Assembly (NCBI RefSeq): GCF_006442975.2
Contig: NZ_CP083954.1
Span: 3,479,501 to 3,543,500 of the forward strand
Direction of reading: 5' to 3'
From: Mesorhizobium sp. B2-1-1
GTDB lineage: Bacteria > Pseudomonadota > Alphaproteobacteria > Rhizobiales > Rhizobiaceae
DNA length: 64,000 bases
Positions within the stretch are counted from its first letter, which is position 1, and each line of letters starts with the position of its first letter. A model generated the notes under the pieces. That model saw only the letters and a list, made by a program, of their open reading frames with translations. It ran no database searches and had not been told where the DNA came from. Position numbers and translations under genes: made by a program. Positions 1 through 9,998 of the stretch are shown in pieces.

Positions 1-1205
1 GGGGCGACATCGGCGTCTGCGAGACGCTGGCCGAGAGCGGCGCGGAAATCCTGCTGGTGCCGAACGGCTCGCCCTATTACCGCGCCAAGATCGATGTGCG
101 CCACCAGGTCGTCATCCGCCAGGTTATCGAATGCGGGCTGCCGATGATCTATGCAAACCAGCTCGGCGGCCAGGACGAGCTGATCTTCGACGGCGCGTCG
201 TTTGCCATAGGTGCCGACAAGCGGCTTGCTTTCCAGATGAGCCAGTTCGAGGAGGCGGTCGACATCACCACCTGGAGGAGACAAGGCGAAAACTGGGTCT
301 GTTCGGAAGGACCGATGTCGAAGATCCCCGAACGGGAGGAGGCCGACTACCGCGCCTGCATGCTGGGCTTGCGCGACTACGTCAACAAGAACGGTTTCAA
401 GAACGTCGTGCTCGGCCTGTCGGGCGGCATCGATTCGGCCATCTGCGCGGCCCTTGCCGTCGATGCGCTGGGCGAGGAGCGGCTGCGCGCGGTGATGATG
501 CCTTACCGCTATACGTCGAAGGATTCGCTTAAGGATGCTGAAGACTGTGCCCGCGCACTCGGCTGCCGCTATGACATCGTGCCGATCTTCGAGCCGGTCG
601 AAGGTTTCCTTCATGCGCTGACGCAGCTTTTCGAAGGCACCAAGGAAGGCATCACCGAGGAGAACTTGCAGAGCCGCGCGCGCGGCACCATCCTGATGGC
701 GATTTCCAACAAATTCGGCTCGATGGTGGTTACGACAGGCAATAAGAGCGAGATGTCGGTCGGCTATGCCACGCTCTATGGCGACATGAATGGGGGCTTC
801 AATCCGATCAAGGACCTGTACAAGATGCAGGTCTATGCACTGTCGCGCTGGCGCAACAGCCACGTGCCGCCGGGCGCGCTCGGACCGTCGGGCGAGGTGA
901 TCCCGAAGAACATCATCGACAAGGCGCCGTCGGCGGAACTGCGCGAGAACCAGACCGATCAGGATTCGCTGCCGCCCTATCCGGTGCTGGACGACATCCT
1001 CGAATGCCTGGTCGAGAACGAGATGGGCGTCGACGACATCGTCGCGCGCGGCCATGACCGGGCGACGGTGACGCGCATCGAGCACCTGCTCTACGTCGCC
1101 GAATACAAGCGCCGGCAGGCGGCGCCCGGGGTGAAGATCACCAGGAAGAATTTCGGCCGCGACCGTCGCTATCCCATCACCAACCGGTTCAGGGATCGCG
1201 GCTAG
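1..1205 (+). CDS. nadE: Glutamine-dependent NAD+ synthetase, 3' part
   Basis: Makes NAD+ from deamido-NAD+, ATP and glutamine in the cytoplasm. The gene enters from the left edge; the frame is open from base 3, so the N-terminus is missing. The first visible residues (DIGVCETLAESG, then VPNGSPYY) are the end of the nitrilase-like glutaminase domain, whose nucleophile should lie upstream of the window. The synthetase domain follows, with the ATP pyrophosphatase loop LGLSGGIDSA, the TTGNKSE motif and the C-terminal KRRQAAPG...FGRDRRYP typical of the family. About 400 residues are visible out of a usual 550. It ends 49 bases before the next gene on the same strand. Confidence 0.93.
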   Translation, partial: GDIGVCETLAESGAEILLVPNGSPYYRAKIDVRHQVVIRQVIECGLPMIYANQLGGQDELIFDGASFAIGADKRLAFQMSQFEEAVDITTWRRQGENWVCSEGPMSKIPEREEADYRACMLGLRDYVNKNGFKNVVLGLSGGIDSAICAALAVDALGEERLRAVMMPYRYTSKDSLKDAEDCARALGCRYDIVPIFEPVEGFLHALTQLFEGTKEGITEENLQSRARGTILMAISNKFGSMVVTTGNKSEMSVGYATLYGDMNGGFNPIKDLYKMQVYALSRWRNSHVPPGALGPSGEVIPKNIIDKAPSAELRENQTDQDSLPPYPVLDDILECLVENEMGVDDIVARGHDRATVTRIEHLLYVAEYKRRQAAPGVKITRKNFGRDRRYPITNRFRDRG

Positions 1206-1254
1206 ACACCGTACCGACCGAAAATTCGCGTCATGCCGCAGGCGAGGGGTAGCG

Positions 1255-1668
1255 ATGCCCGAGTGTGAAATCAGCTTCGACCTGTCACGGATCGACTTCA
1301 GGGCGACATCCGACCTGTTGATGGCAAGCTATTGGGGCGGCGGGCGCAGTGACGAGACCCACCGCCGCGCCTTCGCGAATTCGCTCTGCGTCGGCGCTTA
1401 TGTCGAAGGCAAACAGGTCGGCTTCGGCCGGGCGATCACCGACCGCACGGTGTTCGCCTATCTGGCCGATATCATCGTCTGGCCGCAGCATCGCGGGCAG
1501 GGCATCGGCTCGCGGCTGGTGCAGGCACTGATCGATCACCCCGAGCTCCGCACCGTTTCGCACTGGAGCCTATCGACCAGCGACGCGCATGGGGTTTATG
1601 AAAGACTGGGATTCAAGGCATCGACCGATGGCCGGTACATGCGCCTCGATCGTAAGCCGATCCGCTGA
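1255..1668 (+). CDS. GNAT family N-acetyltransferase
   Basis: A 137-residue single-domain acetyltransferase of the Gcn5 fold. The acetyl-CoA loop is visible as Q-H-R-G-Q-G-I-G-S after the IIVWPQ strand, and the C-terminal part has the usual GVYERLGF motif. The start has a purine-rich Shine-Dalgarno (GAGGGG) a few bases upstream. The substrate cannot be told from sequence. It follows nadE on the same strand with a 49-base gap and may be read through from it. Confidence 0.8.
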   Translation: MPECEISFDLSRIDFRATSDLLMASYWGGGRSDETHRRAFANSLCVGAYVEGKQVGFGRAITDRTVFAYLADIIVWPQHRGQGIGSRLVQALIDHPELRTVSHWSLSTSDAHGVYERLGFKASTDGRYMRLDRKPIR

Positions 1669-2045
1669 CCAAGCGCCTTTGCCGTTGTTGCAAATTTATC
1701 CCAGTGCTTGGACCAGATGCCGTTTTTGGTGACCGCCAGCCTTGGCGATGCGATGAGGCATCTCTATAAGGGCCTCTCCGCGATTCCCTTTAGGGAGGAC
1801 CGAATGCCAGGATTTGACATCGTTATGCGAGGCCGCGAAGCCTAGGTCCCGACCGGCGCGCCGCAGGGTTTTCACCCTCGGAACGGAGCCGGATCGAGAA
1901 CAGGCCTTTGCCGATGCCGGTCGCCGCCTTCGGGCAAGTGGCCATTCATAACCGAACCTCCGCATTCCCGGGCATTGAGCCCCTTGCGCGGTTTTTTCAA
2001 TTTTCGACCTTACCGGGATCGGGCTTTTTGCGCCCGAATGACATC
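1669..2045. other. Intergenic region, 377 bp
   Basis: Lies between the acetyltransferase and the ABC exporter. Open frames here are short and resemble no protein I recognise; the in-frame upstream extension of the exporter lacks a family-like sequence. It presumably holds the exporter promoter, but I see no convincing -35/-10 pair, repeat or RNA gene. Confidence 0.4.
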
Positions 2046-3851
2046 ATGGCTCGTTTTCGAATCGATTTGCGCGCAAGCGCCTTTCGCAGCGTTCTTGGCT
2101 TTACTTTCACCCACTGGCGGCGCCAGCCCTGGCGGCTTTCGCTGATCATGGCTGGTTTCCTGCTGTCGACGCTGGCCGATGTGCTGACGCCGCTCTATTC
2201 CGGCCGGCTGGTCGATGCCGTCGCCAGCAGCGCCGGCGCCGACGAGATCGCCTGGAATGCCGCGATGACCGCGTTTTCCATGCTGATGGCGTTGGCGCTG
2301 GCGGGTGTCGTCCTGCGCAATTTGGCCTTCATGGGGATCGTCGAACTGACGCTGAAGATGATGGCCGACATCGCCGCCGCCGCCTTCCACCGTGTCCAGC
2401 GCTTTTCCACCGACTGGCACGCCAACAGCTTCGCCGGATCGACCGTGCGCAAGGTGACGCGCGGCATGTGGGCGTTGGACCTGCTCAACGACACGATCCT
2501 GATCGCGCTGCTGCCGTCGATCGTCATGCTCGTCGGCTCGACGCTGCTGCTGGGCTGGTTCTGGCCGCTGATGGGAGCGGTTGTCGCCGCCGGCTCGGTG
2601 CTGTTCATCGCTGTCACGGCGATGCTGTCGCTTGGTTATGTCGCGCCGGCGGCCAGGCTCGCCAACACCTGGGACACGCGCCTTGGCGGCTCGCTGGCCG
2701 ACGCGGTGAGCTGCAACGCCGTGGTCAAGGGGTTTGGCGCCGAGGAGCGCGAGGAGAACCGGCTTGCGAAGGTCGTCGCCAAATGGCGTGCCCGCACGCG
2801 GCGCACCTGGGTGCGCGGCACCATCAACGGTACCACGCAAGGGGTGCTGCTGCTGGTGATGAGAGCGGCGGTCATCGGCCTGGCGCTGATGCTGTGGTCG
2901 TGGGGGCAGGCAACGGCCGGCGACGTCGCCTTCGTGCTGACTTCTTTCTTCGTCCTGCAAGGCTATCTCAGGGATATCGGAACGCATATCCGCAACCTGC
3001 AGCGCTCGATCAACGACATGGAGGAACTGGTCGATTTCCAGTCCGAACCGCTCGGCATCGAGGATCGGCCCGGCGCCGGACCGATCCGCATCACGCAAGG
3101 GGGCATCGCCTTCGACGACGTCACCTTCCATTATGGCAGTCACCGTTCGCCGCTCTATCGCGATTTCTCGGTCGATATCGCGCCGGGCGAGCGGGTCGGG
3201 CTGGTCGGCCATTCCGGGTCGGGCAAGACGACTTTCGTCAAGCTGATCCAGAGGCTCTATGACGTGAACGCCGGCCGGATCCTGATCGACGGCCAGGACA
3301 TTTCGGAGGTGACGCAGGCGTCGCTGCGCGCGCAGATCGCCATCGTGCAGCAGGAGCCGATCCTGTTCCACCGCTCGCTGGCCGAAAACATCGCCTATGC
3401 CCGGCCTGGCGCCACGCAGGCCGAGATCGAGCACGCCGCGAAGCTGGCGAGCGCGCACGACTTCATCGCCAACCTGCCGAAGGGCTACGGCACGCTCGTC
3501 GGCGAGCGCGGCGTGAAGCTGTCGGGCGGCGAGCGCCAGCGCGTGGCGATCGCGCGCGCGTTCCTCGCCGATGCGCGCATCCTGATCCTGGACGAGGCGA
3601 CGTCGAGCCTCGATTCAGAATCGGAGGTGCTGATCCAGCAGGCGATGGAGCGGCTGATGGTCGGCCGCACCACGCTGGTCATCGCGCACCGGCTTTCGAC
3701 GGTGCGGGCGCTCGACAGGCTGTTGGTCTTCGATCGCGGCAAGATCGCCGAGGAAGGCTCGCATGACGCGCTGATCCGGCTGCCGGGCGGCATCTACCGC
3801 CGCCTGTTCGAGCGCCAGGCGCTCGAATTGACCAAGGGACTTGTCACCTGA
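2046..3851 (+). CDS. ABC exporter, fused permease and ATPase (half-transporter)
   Basis: A 601-residue inner-membrane exporter half that should dimerise. An N-terminal transmembrane domain (about residues 30-330) precedes a nucleotide-binding domain with Walker A GHSGSGKTT (near residue 390), Q-loop QQEP, signature LSGGERQRVAIARA (near 490), Walker B ILILDEATSSLDS and the H-loop IAHRLST. The ATG at 2046 is preferred to an earlier in-frame codon because the extra residues look non-coding. The closest families are MsbA/NdvA/Atm1-like exporters; the cargo (lipid, glycan or peptide) cannot be decided. A 14-bp hairpin follows directly after the stop. Confidence 0.85.
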   Translation: MARFRIDLRASAFRSVLGFTFTHWRRQPWRLSLIMAGFLLSTLADVLTPLYSGRLVDAVASSAGADEIAWNAAMTAFSMLMALALAGVVLRNLAFMGIVELTLKMMADIAAAAFHRVQRFSTDWHANSFAGSTVRKVTRGMWALDLLNDTILIALLPSIVMLVGSTLLLGWFWPLMGAVVAAGSVLFIAVTAMLSLGYVAPAARLANTWDTRLGGSLADAVSCNAVVKGFGAEEREENRLAKVVAKWRARTRRTWVRGTINGTTQGVLLLVMRAAVIGLALMLWSWGQATAGDVAFVLTSFFVLQGYLRDIGTHIRNLQRSINDMEELVDFQSEPLGIEDRPGAGPIRITQGGIAFDDVTFHYGSHRSPLYRDFSVDIAPGERVGLVGHSGSGKTTFVKLIQRLYDVNAGRILIDGQDISEVTQASLRAQIAIVQQEPILFHRSLAENIAYARPGATQAEIEHAAKLASAHDFIANLPKGYGTLVGERGVKLSGGERQRVAIARAFLADARILILDEATSSLDSESEVLIQQAMERLMVGRTTLVIAHRLSTVRALDRLLVFDRGKIAEEGSHDALIRLPGGIYRRLFERQALELTKGLVT

Positions 3852-3854
3852 TCG

Positions 3855-3889
3855 GGGATGGCCTCCGGCTCTGGCCCGGAGGCCATCCC
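3855..3889 (+). terminator. Strong hairpin after the ABC exporter
   Basis: A perfect 14-bp inverted repeat (GGGATGGCCTCCGG and its complement) with a 7-base loop starts 4 bases after the exporter stop codon. There is no T-run on the 3' side, so it is either a non-canonical terminator or an mRNA 3'-end stabiliser. Confidence 0.5.
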
Positions 3890-4050
3890 ATCAGGCGCCG
3901 GCGGCTTGACGGGCGGGCGGCGCGGGACATGTGATCGCGGGCGGAGCCGCGTCCGCCAAGTCTTTTCATTGCTTGCGCCATGTTCTATGTCTGCGGCACG
4001 GCACGGGGGCGCGTCTTGTCAATCACAAAAGCATCCGGTACGCCCCGCTC

Positions 4051-5424
4051 ATGACAGTTACCGTTCGTTTCGCCCCTTCACCGACAGGCCGCATCCATAT
4101 CGGCAATGCGCGCACCGCCCTGTTCAACTGGCTGTTCGCCATGAACCATAAGGGGCGCTTCATCCAGCGCTTCGACGACACCGATGTCGCGCGCTCGAAG
4201 CAGGAATTTTCCGACGCCATCCTTTACGACCTGCATTGGCTTGGCATCTTTCCCGACACCACCGAATACCAGTCGCGTCGCTTCGAGATCTATGACGCGG
4301 CGGTCGAGCGGCTGAAGGCGGCGGGCGTTCTCTATGCCTGCTATGAAACACCGGAGGAGCTCGACCTCAGGCGCAAGGTGCGCCGTACGCGCGGCCTGCC
4401 GCCGGTCTATGGCCGCGAAGCGCTGACGCTGACGTCGGAACAGATCGCCGAATATCAGGCCGATGGCCGCCGGCCGCACTGGCGCTTCCTGCTGCCCAAT
4501 TTCACCGGCGATCCGCAGCAGCCGGAGCGCACCGAAATCCATTGGAACGACCTGGTGCGCGGGCAGGAAACCGTCGATCTCGCCTCGCTGTCGGACCCGG
4601 TGCTGGTGCGCGAGGACGGCACCTATCTCTATACGCTGCCATCCGTCGTCGACGATATCGAGATGGGCGTCAGCCATGTCATCCGCGGCGACGACCACGT
4701 CACCAACACCGGCGTGCAGATCGCGCTGTTCCGGGCGCTGGGTGCCGAGCCGCCGGAATTCGGCCACCACAATCTGCTGACCACCGTTTCGGGCGAGGGG
4801 CTGTCGAAGCGCACCGGCGCACTCTCCATCGAAAGCCTGCGCGAGGACGGCATCGAGCCGATGGCGGTCGCATCGCTGGCCGTGCTCGTCGGCACGTCGG
4901 AGAATGTCGCCGCCGCGCACGACCTGGCCGAACTCGCCAGCCGTTTCGACCCGGCTGCGACTTCGAAGTCGGCGGCAAAGTTCGACCCGGACGAGCTTTT
5001 CGTGCTCAACCGGACGCTGCTGCACCAAATGCCGTTCTCCGAAGCGCAGAATCGGCTGGTGGTGCTCGGCATATCGGGCGAGCAGGCGGAACCGTTCTGG
5101 CTGGCTGTGCGCGGTAATCTCGACAGGCTGGCCGATGCTGTCGGCTGGTGGCGCATCCTGCGCGAAGGGCCGCAGGAGAAGCCGGAATTTTCCGACGCCG
5201 ATCGAGATTTTCTTCACCAGGCCATCGATCTGCTGCCCGAGGAGCCTTGGAACGGGACCGTCTGGAAGGACTGGACGGCCAAGATCAGGGAAGCGACCGG
5301 CCGCAAGGGCAAGGCGCTGTTCATGCCGCTGAGGCTCGCCCTTACCGGACTGACTTCGGGACCGGAGCTTGCAGATCTATTGCCGCTGATGGGTCGGGAA
5401 GGAACGTTGGCCCGACGACCCTGA
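4051..5424 (+). CDS. gltX: Glutamyl-tRNA synthetase (short type)
   Basis: Charges tRNA-Glu (and possibly tRNA-Gln) with glutamate. Class I signature motifs are present: the HIGH-type sequence HIGN at residues 16-19 after FAPSPTGR, and the KMSKS-type LSKR at residues 251-254. The ATG at 4051 gives the family N-terminus ([13 protein letters not shown]); an in-frame extension from 3931 has no family character. At 457 residues it fits the shorter of the two GluRS types that many Rhizobiales carry. Its last 83 bases overlap the convergent DUF2865 gene. Confidence 0.93.
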   Translation: MTVTVRFAPSPTGRIHIGNARTALFNWLFAMNHKGRFIQRFDDTDVARSKQEFSDAILYDLHWLGIFPDTTEYQSRRFEIYDAAVERLKAAGVLYACYETPEELDLRRKVRRTRGLPPVYGREALTLTSEQIAEYQADGRRPHWRFLLPNFTGDPQQPERTEIHWNDLVRGQETVDLASLSDPVLVREDGTYLYTLPSVVDDIEMGVSHVIRGDDHVTNTGVQIALFRALGAEPPEFGHHNLLTTVSGEGLSKRTGALSIESLREDGIEPMAVASLAVLVGTSENVAAAHDLAELASRFDPAATSKSAAKFDPDELFVLNRTLLHQMPFSEAQNRLVVLGISGEQAEPFWLAVRGNLDRLADAVGWWRILREGPQEKPEFSDADRDFLHQAIDLLPEEPWNGTVWKDWTAKIREATGRKGKALFMPLRLALTGLTSGPELADLLPLMGREGTLARRP

Positions 5425-6538
5425 CCTTCCGCTGTTCCGGCGGCAGCGTCGAGACCGGCGATGCGACCGGTTTGACCGCAAGCCGCTTGATGGCGTCGCG
5501 GTCCAGCCCGCCTGCGGCGTTTGCCAGCGTCTCGGGATCGGCACCTGGATCGGGTTTGGAGGCAGGCACCGGAATGAACGGGGCGCCCTCCGTTTGCGGC
5601 CGCGACTGTTGCTGGCTTGGCGGATTGCCGCCGATGATCTGGAAGTTCTGCGCGGCGTTGCAGCCGCAGGCCGGCGGCCGCGACAGGTTGGGCTGCTTGT
5701 AAAGATAGGCCGTCGGCAGTTCGCTGTAGGGTCGGCCGGTGACCGACGATGTCATGTCGGCTGAATCGTCGCCCATGCCGCGCGAATAGAAGACCTGGAT
5801 CTCGGTGCCGGGACAGCTCGATTCGCAGTTCTTCTGGTCGCGCTCGAAATCGCCGACCGAGGCGGCATTCGACATCGGAAAGAAGTAGCCGTCGCAGGTG
5901 CGCACGCAGGTGGTACGGAACTCGCCGCCGACGCCCGGAAAATCCGGTATGCCGGACCGGCCCGGCACGCGGCGGATATTGCGCTCCTCGTCGGGATCGT
6001 CAGACTGGTCGAGCGTATCGAGCCGGCGTGTGTCGCCGCCGAACAGCTGGTCGAACAGATTGCCGTTGCCTTGTTCCCGTTTCGCTTCGCGCAAGAGTTC
6101 GCGGCGGGGCGCCACCGCGTCCTCGCGGCAGCCATTGGTGTCGAGCGCGGCCAGGATGCGTGCGCGATCGCGCCGCGAACCGCCGCCGGCGAGGCGGGCG
6201 CGCTTGGCCTGCAAGCTATCGAGATTGGCGTTCATGCGCTCGATGGTGGCGTTGAACCCAGCGCATTGGCTGACATTGCGGCTGAATAGAGAGAAGCCGC
6301 AGCCGGCGCTGCTGGACTGGCCGCGCGCCTTTGAAATCTGCTCGCGTTGCCGGTCGATCGCGGCGTCATATTTCCGGATCAGGGCCGGACCGCCACTGCC
6401 GCGCGAGGTCGCGGCAAGATCGGTCTCGAGCTGGCGGCAGACACGCGAGGCGGCCTGCGGCTCGGAGACGGCGGCGCCCGAAAGCAGCAGGCCAAGCAGC
6501 ACGGCGAGATGCGCCTGCTTCCACCCTTTGCCCATCAT
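5342..6538 (-). CDS. DUF2865 exported protein
   Basis: A 398-residue protein with an N-terminal signal peptide ([21 protein letters not shown]) and a central cysteine-containing domain ([32 protein letters not shown]) that I recognise as DUF2865, found mainly in Rhizobiales. Residues 45-135 look helical and basic; the C-terminal 100 residues are proline-rich and probably disordered. Two adjacent ATGs (6538 and 6535) can serve as start. The function is unknown; a periplasmic location is inferred. It overlaps gltX tail to tail. Confidence 0.75.
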   Translation of the reverse strand: MMGKGWKQAHLAVLLGLLLSGAAVSEPQAASRVCRQLETDLAATSRGSGGPALIRKYDAAIDRQREQISKARGQSSSAGCGFSLFSRNVSQCAGFNATIERMNANLDSLQAKRARLAGGGSRRDRARILAALDTNGCREDAVAPRRELLREAKREQGNGNLFDQLFGGDTRRLDTLDQSDDPDEERNIRRVPGRSGIPDFPGVGGEFRTTCVRTCDGYFFPMSNAASVGDFERDQKNCESSCPGTEIQVFYSRGMGDDSADMTSSVTGRPYSELPTAYLYKQPNLSRPPACGCNAAQNFQIIGGNPPSQQQSRPQTEGAPFIPVPASKPDPGADPETLANAAGGLDRDAIKRLAVKPVASPVSTLPPEQRKVRVVGPTFLPDPSAAIDLQAPVPKSVR

Positions 6539-6615
6539 CCGCCGAAACCCTGCTTGGTTGTTCGCCGCACGCTACGTGCTCGTGGTTAAACCGCAGTTTA
6601 CCCCCGAATTGGTGT

Positions 6616-8940
6616 TCAGCCCAGATCGACGACAGCTTGCGCCTTGTGGGCGGCCTCGACCACCGCCAGCGCTGTCATGTTGACGACGCCGCGCGAAGTC
6701 ACCGAGGGCGTCAGGATATGCGCCGGCTTGTCGGTGCCGAGCAGGATCGGGCCGACATGCAGGGCATCCATCATGGTCCTGAGCGCTGTCAGCGTGATGT
6801 TGGCGGAATCGAGGTTGGGGAACACCAGGAGATTGGCTTCGCCCTTCAGACGCGAATGCGGATAGACGCGCTGGCGCAGATGTTCCGACAGCGCGGAATC
6901 GGCATGCATCTCGCCGTCGCATTGCAGCTCGGGCGCGATGCGCGCCAGGATCGCCGCCGCCTGCCGCATCTTGAGCGCACTCGGCGAATCGCGCGAGCCG
7001 AAATCCGAATGCGACAGCAGCGCCGCCTTGGGCTCGATGCCGAAGCGCTGGATCTCCTCGGCCGCCAGCACGGTCATTTCGGCGATCTCGTCGGCGGTGG
7101 GGTCGACAGAAACATGGGTGTCGGTCAGGAAGATGATGCCGCGTTGCGAGATCAGCATGGACAGCGTCGACAGATCCCGGTCCTTGATGCCGGTTCGTGG
7201 CCCGATGATCAGCGTGACGTTGCGCAGGTGCCGCTCGAAACGCCCTTCGAGGCCGCAGACCATGGCGTCGGCGTCGCCGCGCTTCAATGCGAGGGCCGCG
7301 ATCACCGTGTTGTCGGTGCGCACCATGGTGCGCGCGGCCTCCGTCGTCACGCCGCGCCGGCCGGCCAGCTCGATCAGGAGGTCGACGTAATGGCGGTAGC
7401 GCGGATCGTCCTCCGGGTTGATCAGGCCGAAGTCGACGCCGGGCTTGATGCGCAGTCCGTAGCGCTTCAATCGCACCTCGATGACGTGCGGACGGCCGAT
7501 CAGGATCGGCTCGGCGATGCCTTCCTCCAAAACCACCTGCGCGGCGCGCAGCACGCGCTCGTCCTCGCCGTCGGCATAGATGACGCGCTTGGCGCTCGAC
7601 GCCTTGGCCGACGAGAACACCGGCTTCATCACCAGGCCGGAGCGGAAGACGAAGCGGTTGAGCTTGTCGATATAGGCGGAGAAGTCGCTGATCGGCCTTG
7701 TCGCGACACCGGTGTCGCAGGCCGCCTTGGCGACGGCCGGGGCGATGCGCAGGATGAGCCGCGGATCGAAGGGCGAGGGGATCAGGAATTCGGGTCCGAA
7801 CACCGGCGTCTCGCCGGAATAGGCGCGCGCGGCGACATCCGAAGGTTCTTCGCGGGCAAGGGCGGCGATGGCCCGCACCGCGGCCATCTTCATCTCCTCA
7901 TTGATGGCGCTGGCGCCACAGTCCAGCGCGCCGCGGAAGATGTAAGGAAAACACAGTACGTTGTTGACCTGATTTGGAAAATCGGACCGGCCCGTGCAGA
8001 TCATCGCGTCGGGGCGCGCCGCCCGCGCCACTTCCGGCATGATTTCCGGATTGGGATTGGCCAGCGCCAGGATCAAAGGCTTCGGCGCCATGTGCTGGAG
8101 CAATTCCGGTTTCAGCACGCCGGCGGCCGAAAGCCCGAGGAACACGTCGGCGCCCGATATGACGTCGGCCAGCGTGCGTGCCTCCGTGTCCTTCACATAA
8201 GGATCTTTCCAGCGGTCCATCTCGTCGGTGCGGCCCTTGTAGGCAACGCCGAACCGGTCGGTGACCCAGATGTTCTCGACCTTGGCGCCGAGCGAGACCA
8301 GCAGGTTGAGGCAGGCCAATGCCGCCGCGCCGGCGCCCGAAGTGACGATCTTGATGTCGGCAATGGTTTTGCCGGCGAATTCCAGGCCGTTGAGCACTGC
8401 GGCGGCGACGATGATGGCGGTGCCGTGCTGGTCGTCATGGAAAACCGGTATGCCCATCCGGGCCTTCAGTCGCTCTTCGACCTCGAAGCATTCCGGCGCC
8501 TTAATGTCCTCGAGGTTGATGCCGCCGAAGGTCGGTTCCAGCGCCGCCACCGTTTCGACCATGCGCTCGATCTCGGGCGCGTCGATCTCGATGTCGAAGA
8601 CGTCGATGCCGGCGAATTTCTTGAACAGGACCGCCTTGCCTTCCATGACCGGCTTGGAAGCGAGCGGGCCGATATTGCCCAGGCCGAGCACGGCCGAGCC
8701 GTTGGAAACGACGCCGACCAGATTGGCGCGCGCCGTGTAGTCGGCCGCGGTCGCCGGATCGTCGCGGATTTCGAGGCAAGGGGCCGCCACGCCGGGCGAA
8801 TAGGCGAGCGCCAGGTCGCGCTGGTTGCCAAGCGGCTTGGTGGCCTGGATTTCGAGCTTGCCCGGCGTCGGGTGCTTGTGGAAGTAGAGCGCGGCTTCGT
8901 CGAGGTCCGAACGTGCCGTTTTCTTGCTCTCGCCGTTCAT
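6616..8940 (-). CDS. maeB: Malic enzyme with C-terminal phosphotransacetylase-like domain
   Basis: Decarboxylates malate to pyruvate with reduction of NAD(P)+, linking the TCA cycle to gluconeogenesis; rhizobia need it when growing on C4-dicarboxylates. The malic domain carries [10 protein letters not shown], the [12 protein letters not shown] motif and [10 protein letters not shown]. The NAD-binding domain has [11 protein letters not shown]. The last 320 or so residues resemble phosphate acetyltransferase ([20 protein letters not shown]). The 774-residue length fits this fusion. The ATG at 8940 is chosen over 9027 because GGGAGG lies about 7 bases upstream. Whether it prefers NAD or NADP (dme or tme type) cannot be settled by eye. 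Confidence 0.9.
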   Translation of the reverse strand: MNGESKKTARSDLDEAALYFHKHPTPGKLEIQATKPLGNQRDLALAYSPGVAAPCLEIRDDPATAADYTARANLVGVVSNGSAVLGLGNIGPLASKPVMEGKAVLFKKFAGIDVFDIEIDAPEIERMVETVAALEPTFGGINLEDIKAPECFEVEERLKARMGIPVFHDDQHGTAIIVAAAVLNGLEFAGKTIADIKIVTSGAGAAALACLNLLVSLGAKVENIWVTDRFGVAYKGRTDEMDRWKDPYVKDTEARTLADVISGADVFLGLSAAGVLKPELLQHMAPKPLILALANPNPEIMPEVARAARPDAMICTGRSDFPNQVNNVLCFPYIFRGALDCGASAINEEMKMAAVRAIAALAREEPSDVAARAYSGETPVFGPEFLIPSPFDPRLILRIAPAVAKAACDTGVATRPISDFSAYIDKLNRFVFRSGLVMKPVFSSAKASSAKRVIYADGEDERVLRAAQVVLEEGIAEPILIGRPHVIEVRLKRYGLRIKPGVDFGLINPEDDPRYRHYVDLLIELAGRRGVTTEAARTMVRTDNTVIAALALKRGDADAMVCGLEGRFERHLRNVTLIIGPRTGIKDRDLSTLSMLISQRGIIFLTDTHVSVDPTADEIAEMTVLAAEEIQRFGIEPKAALLSHSDFGSRDSPSALKMRQAAAILARIAPELQCDGEMHADSALSEHLRQRVYPHSRLKGEANLLVFPNLDSANITLTALRTMMDALHVGPILLGTDKPAHILTPSVTSRGVVNMTALAVVEAAHKAQAVVDLG

Positions 8941-9101
8941 TCCGGGCCTCCCTGCGATCCTGCGTGCCGCCTTCTTAGCATGCGGCCGAGATTTTTCGCG
9001 ACGCCAAATGACGCAATCGCCATTCACATCGACGAAGCCGGGATAAGCGATCTATTTCAACGGTTTGAGCGGAATTTCTTCGGCGCCGGCGCTACCGGGT
9101 C

Positions 9102-9881
9102 TCAGAAGGCGCTGACATAGAGGCCGCCGTCCACCGGTATGTTCTGGCCGGTCAGGTAGCCGGCATGGACCGAGCACAGGAAGGCACAGATCTGGCCGAA
9201 CTCCTCCGGCGTGCCGAGCCGCTTGGCCGGCACGTCGGCACTGATGCGCGCCTTGCGGGCGGCTGCCGCGGTCGGGTCTTCAACGCTGCCGGCCTCGTGC
9301 GGACCGCGCAGCCGGTCGGTATCCAGCTTGCCGGGCAGCAGGCTGTTGATGGTCACGTTGCGGTCGATCACCGTGCGCGCCACGCCGGCAAGAAAGGAGG
9401 TCAGGCCGGCGCGCGCGCCGGACGACAGATCAAGGCCGGGGATGGGGACATAGACCGATAGCGAAGTGATGTTGACGATGCGGCCAAAACCGCGCACGGC
9501 CATGCCGTCGATCACCGCCTGCACCAGCTCGATCGGCGTCACCATGTTCTGGGTCACGCCTTCGAGGATTTTTGCGCGATCGAGTTCGCGGAAATCGCGG
9601 AGCGGCGGGCCGCCATTGTTGTTGACGAGGATGTCGGGTTGGGGACAGGCGGCGAGAAGCGCCTTCTGCACCTCGGGCTTCGATACGTCGCCGACGACTT
9701 CCGTGACTGTCACGCCGTAACGCTCGCGCAGCTCCGCAGCGGTTTTGGCCACCAGCTCGGCGTTGCGCCCGTTGACGACAATGTCACAGCCGGCCTCGGC
9801 CAGAGCCATGGCGCAGCCTTTTCCGAGCCCTTTGCTCGAAGCGCAGACGATGGCCTTCTTTCCGCGGATACCGAGATCCAT
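9102..9881 (-). CDS. SDR-fold protein with altered catalytic motif
   Basis: A 259-residue short-chain dehydrogenase/reductase-fold protein. The dinucleotide-binding loop reads ASSKGLGKG (residues 14-22) with the NNNGG motif at 87-91. At the active site the serine of NITS (residue 140) is kept, but the expected Y-x-x-x-K thirteen residues on is S153-S-G-A-R157. A GGAGA Shine-Dalgarno supports the ATG at 9881. It is usually annotated as 3-oxoacyl-ACP reductase-like, but the missing Tyr and Lys make ordinary SDR chemistry doubtful. It lies upstream of maeB on the same strand with a 161-base gap. Confidence 0.8.
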   Translation of the reverse strand: MDLGIRGKKAIVCASSKGLGKGCAMALAEAGCDIVVNGRNAELVAKTAAELRERYGVTVTEVVGDVSKPEVQKALLAACPQPDILVNNNGGPPLRDFRELDRAKILEGVTQNMVTPIELVQAVIDGMAVRGFGRIVNITSLSVYVPIPGLDLSSGARAGLTSFLAGVARTVIDRNVTINSLLPGKLDTDRLRGPHEAGSVEDPTAAAARKARISADVPAKRLGTPEEFGQICAFLCSVHAGYLTGQNIPVDGGLYVSAF

Positions 9882-9998
9882 GACGATTTCTCCTGTGATT
9901 CGCCGGCAGGCTAGCTCTTGGGCTGGACCAATCGCAACCGTCATACGGTTGTTGCATGAATCGGGGCATAGGCTCGCGAAAGCAACGGTGAATTCGCG

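Noticed and set aside
6331..9120. 929-codon plus-strand frame opposite malic enzyme
   Set aside because: A high-GC shadow frame; the minus strand encodes an obvious malic enzyme and the plus-strand peptide has no domain character.
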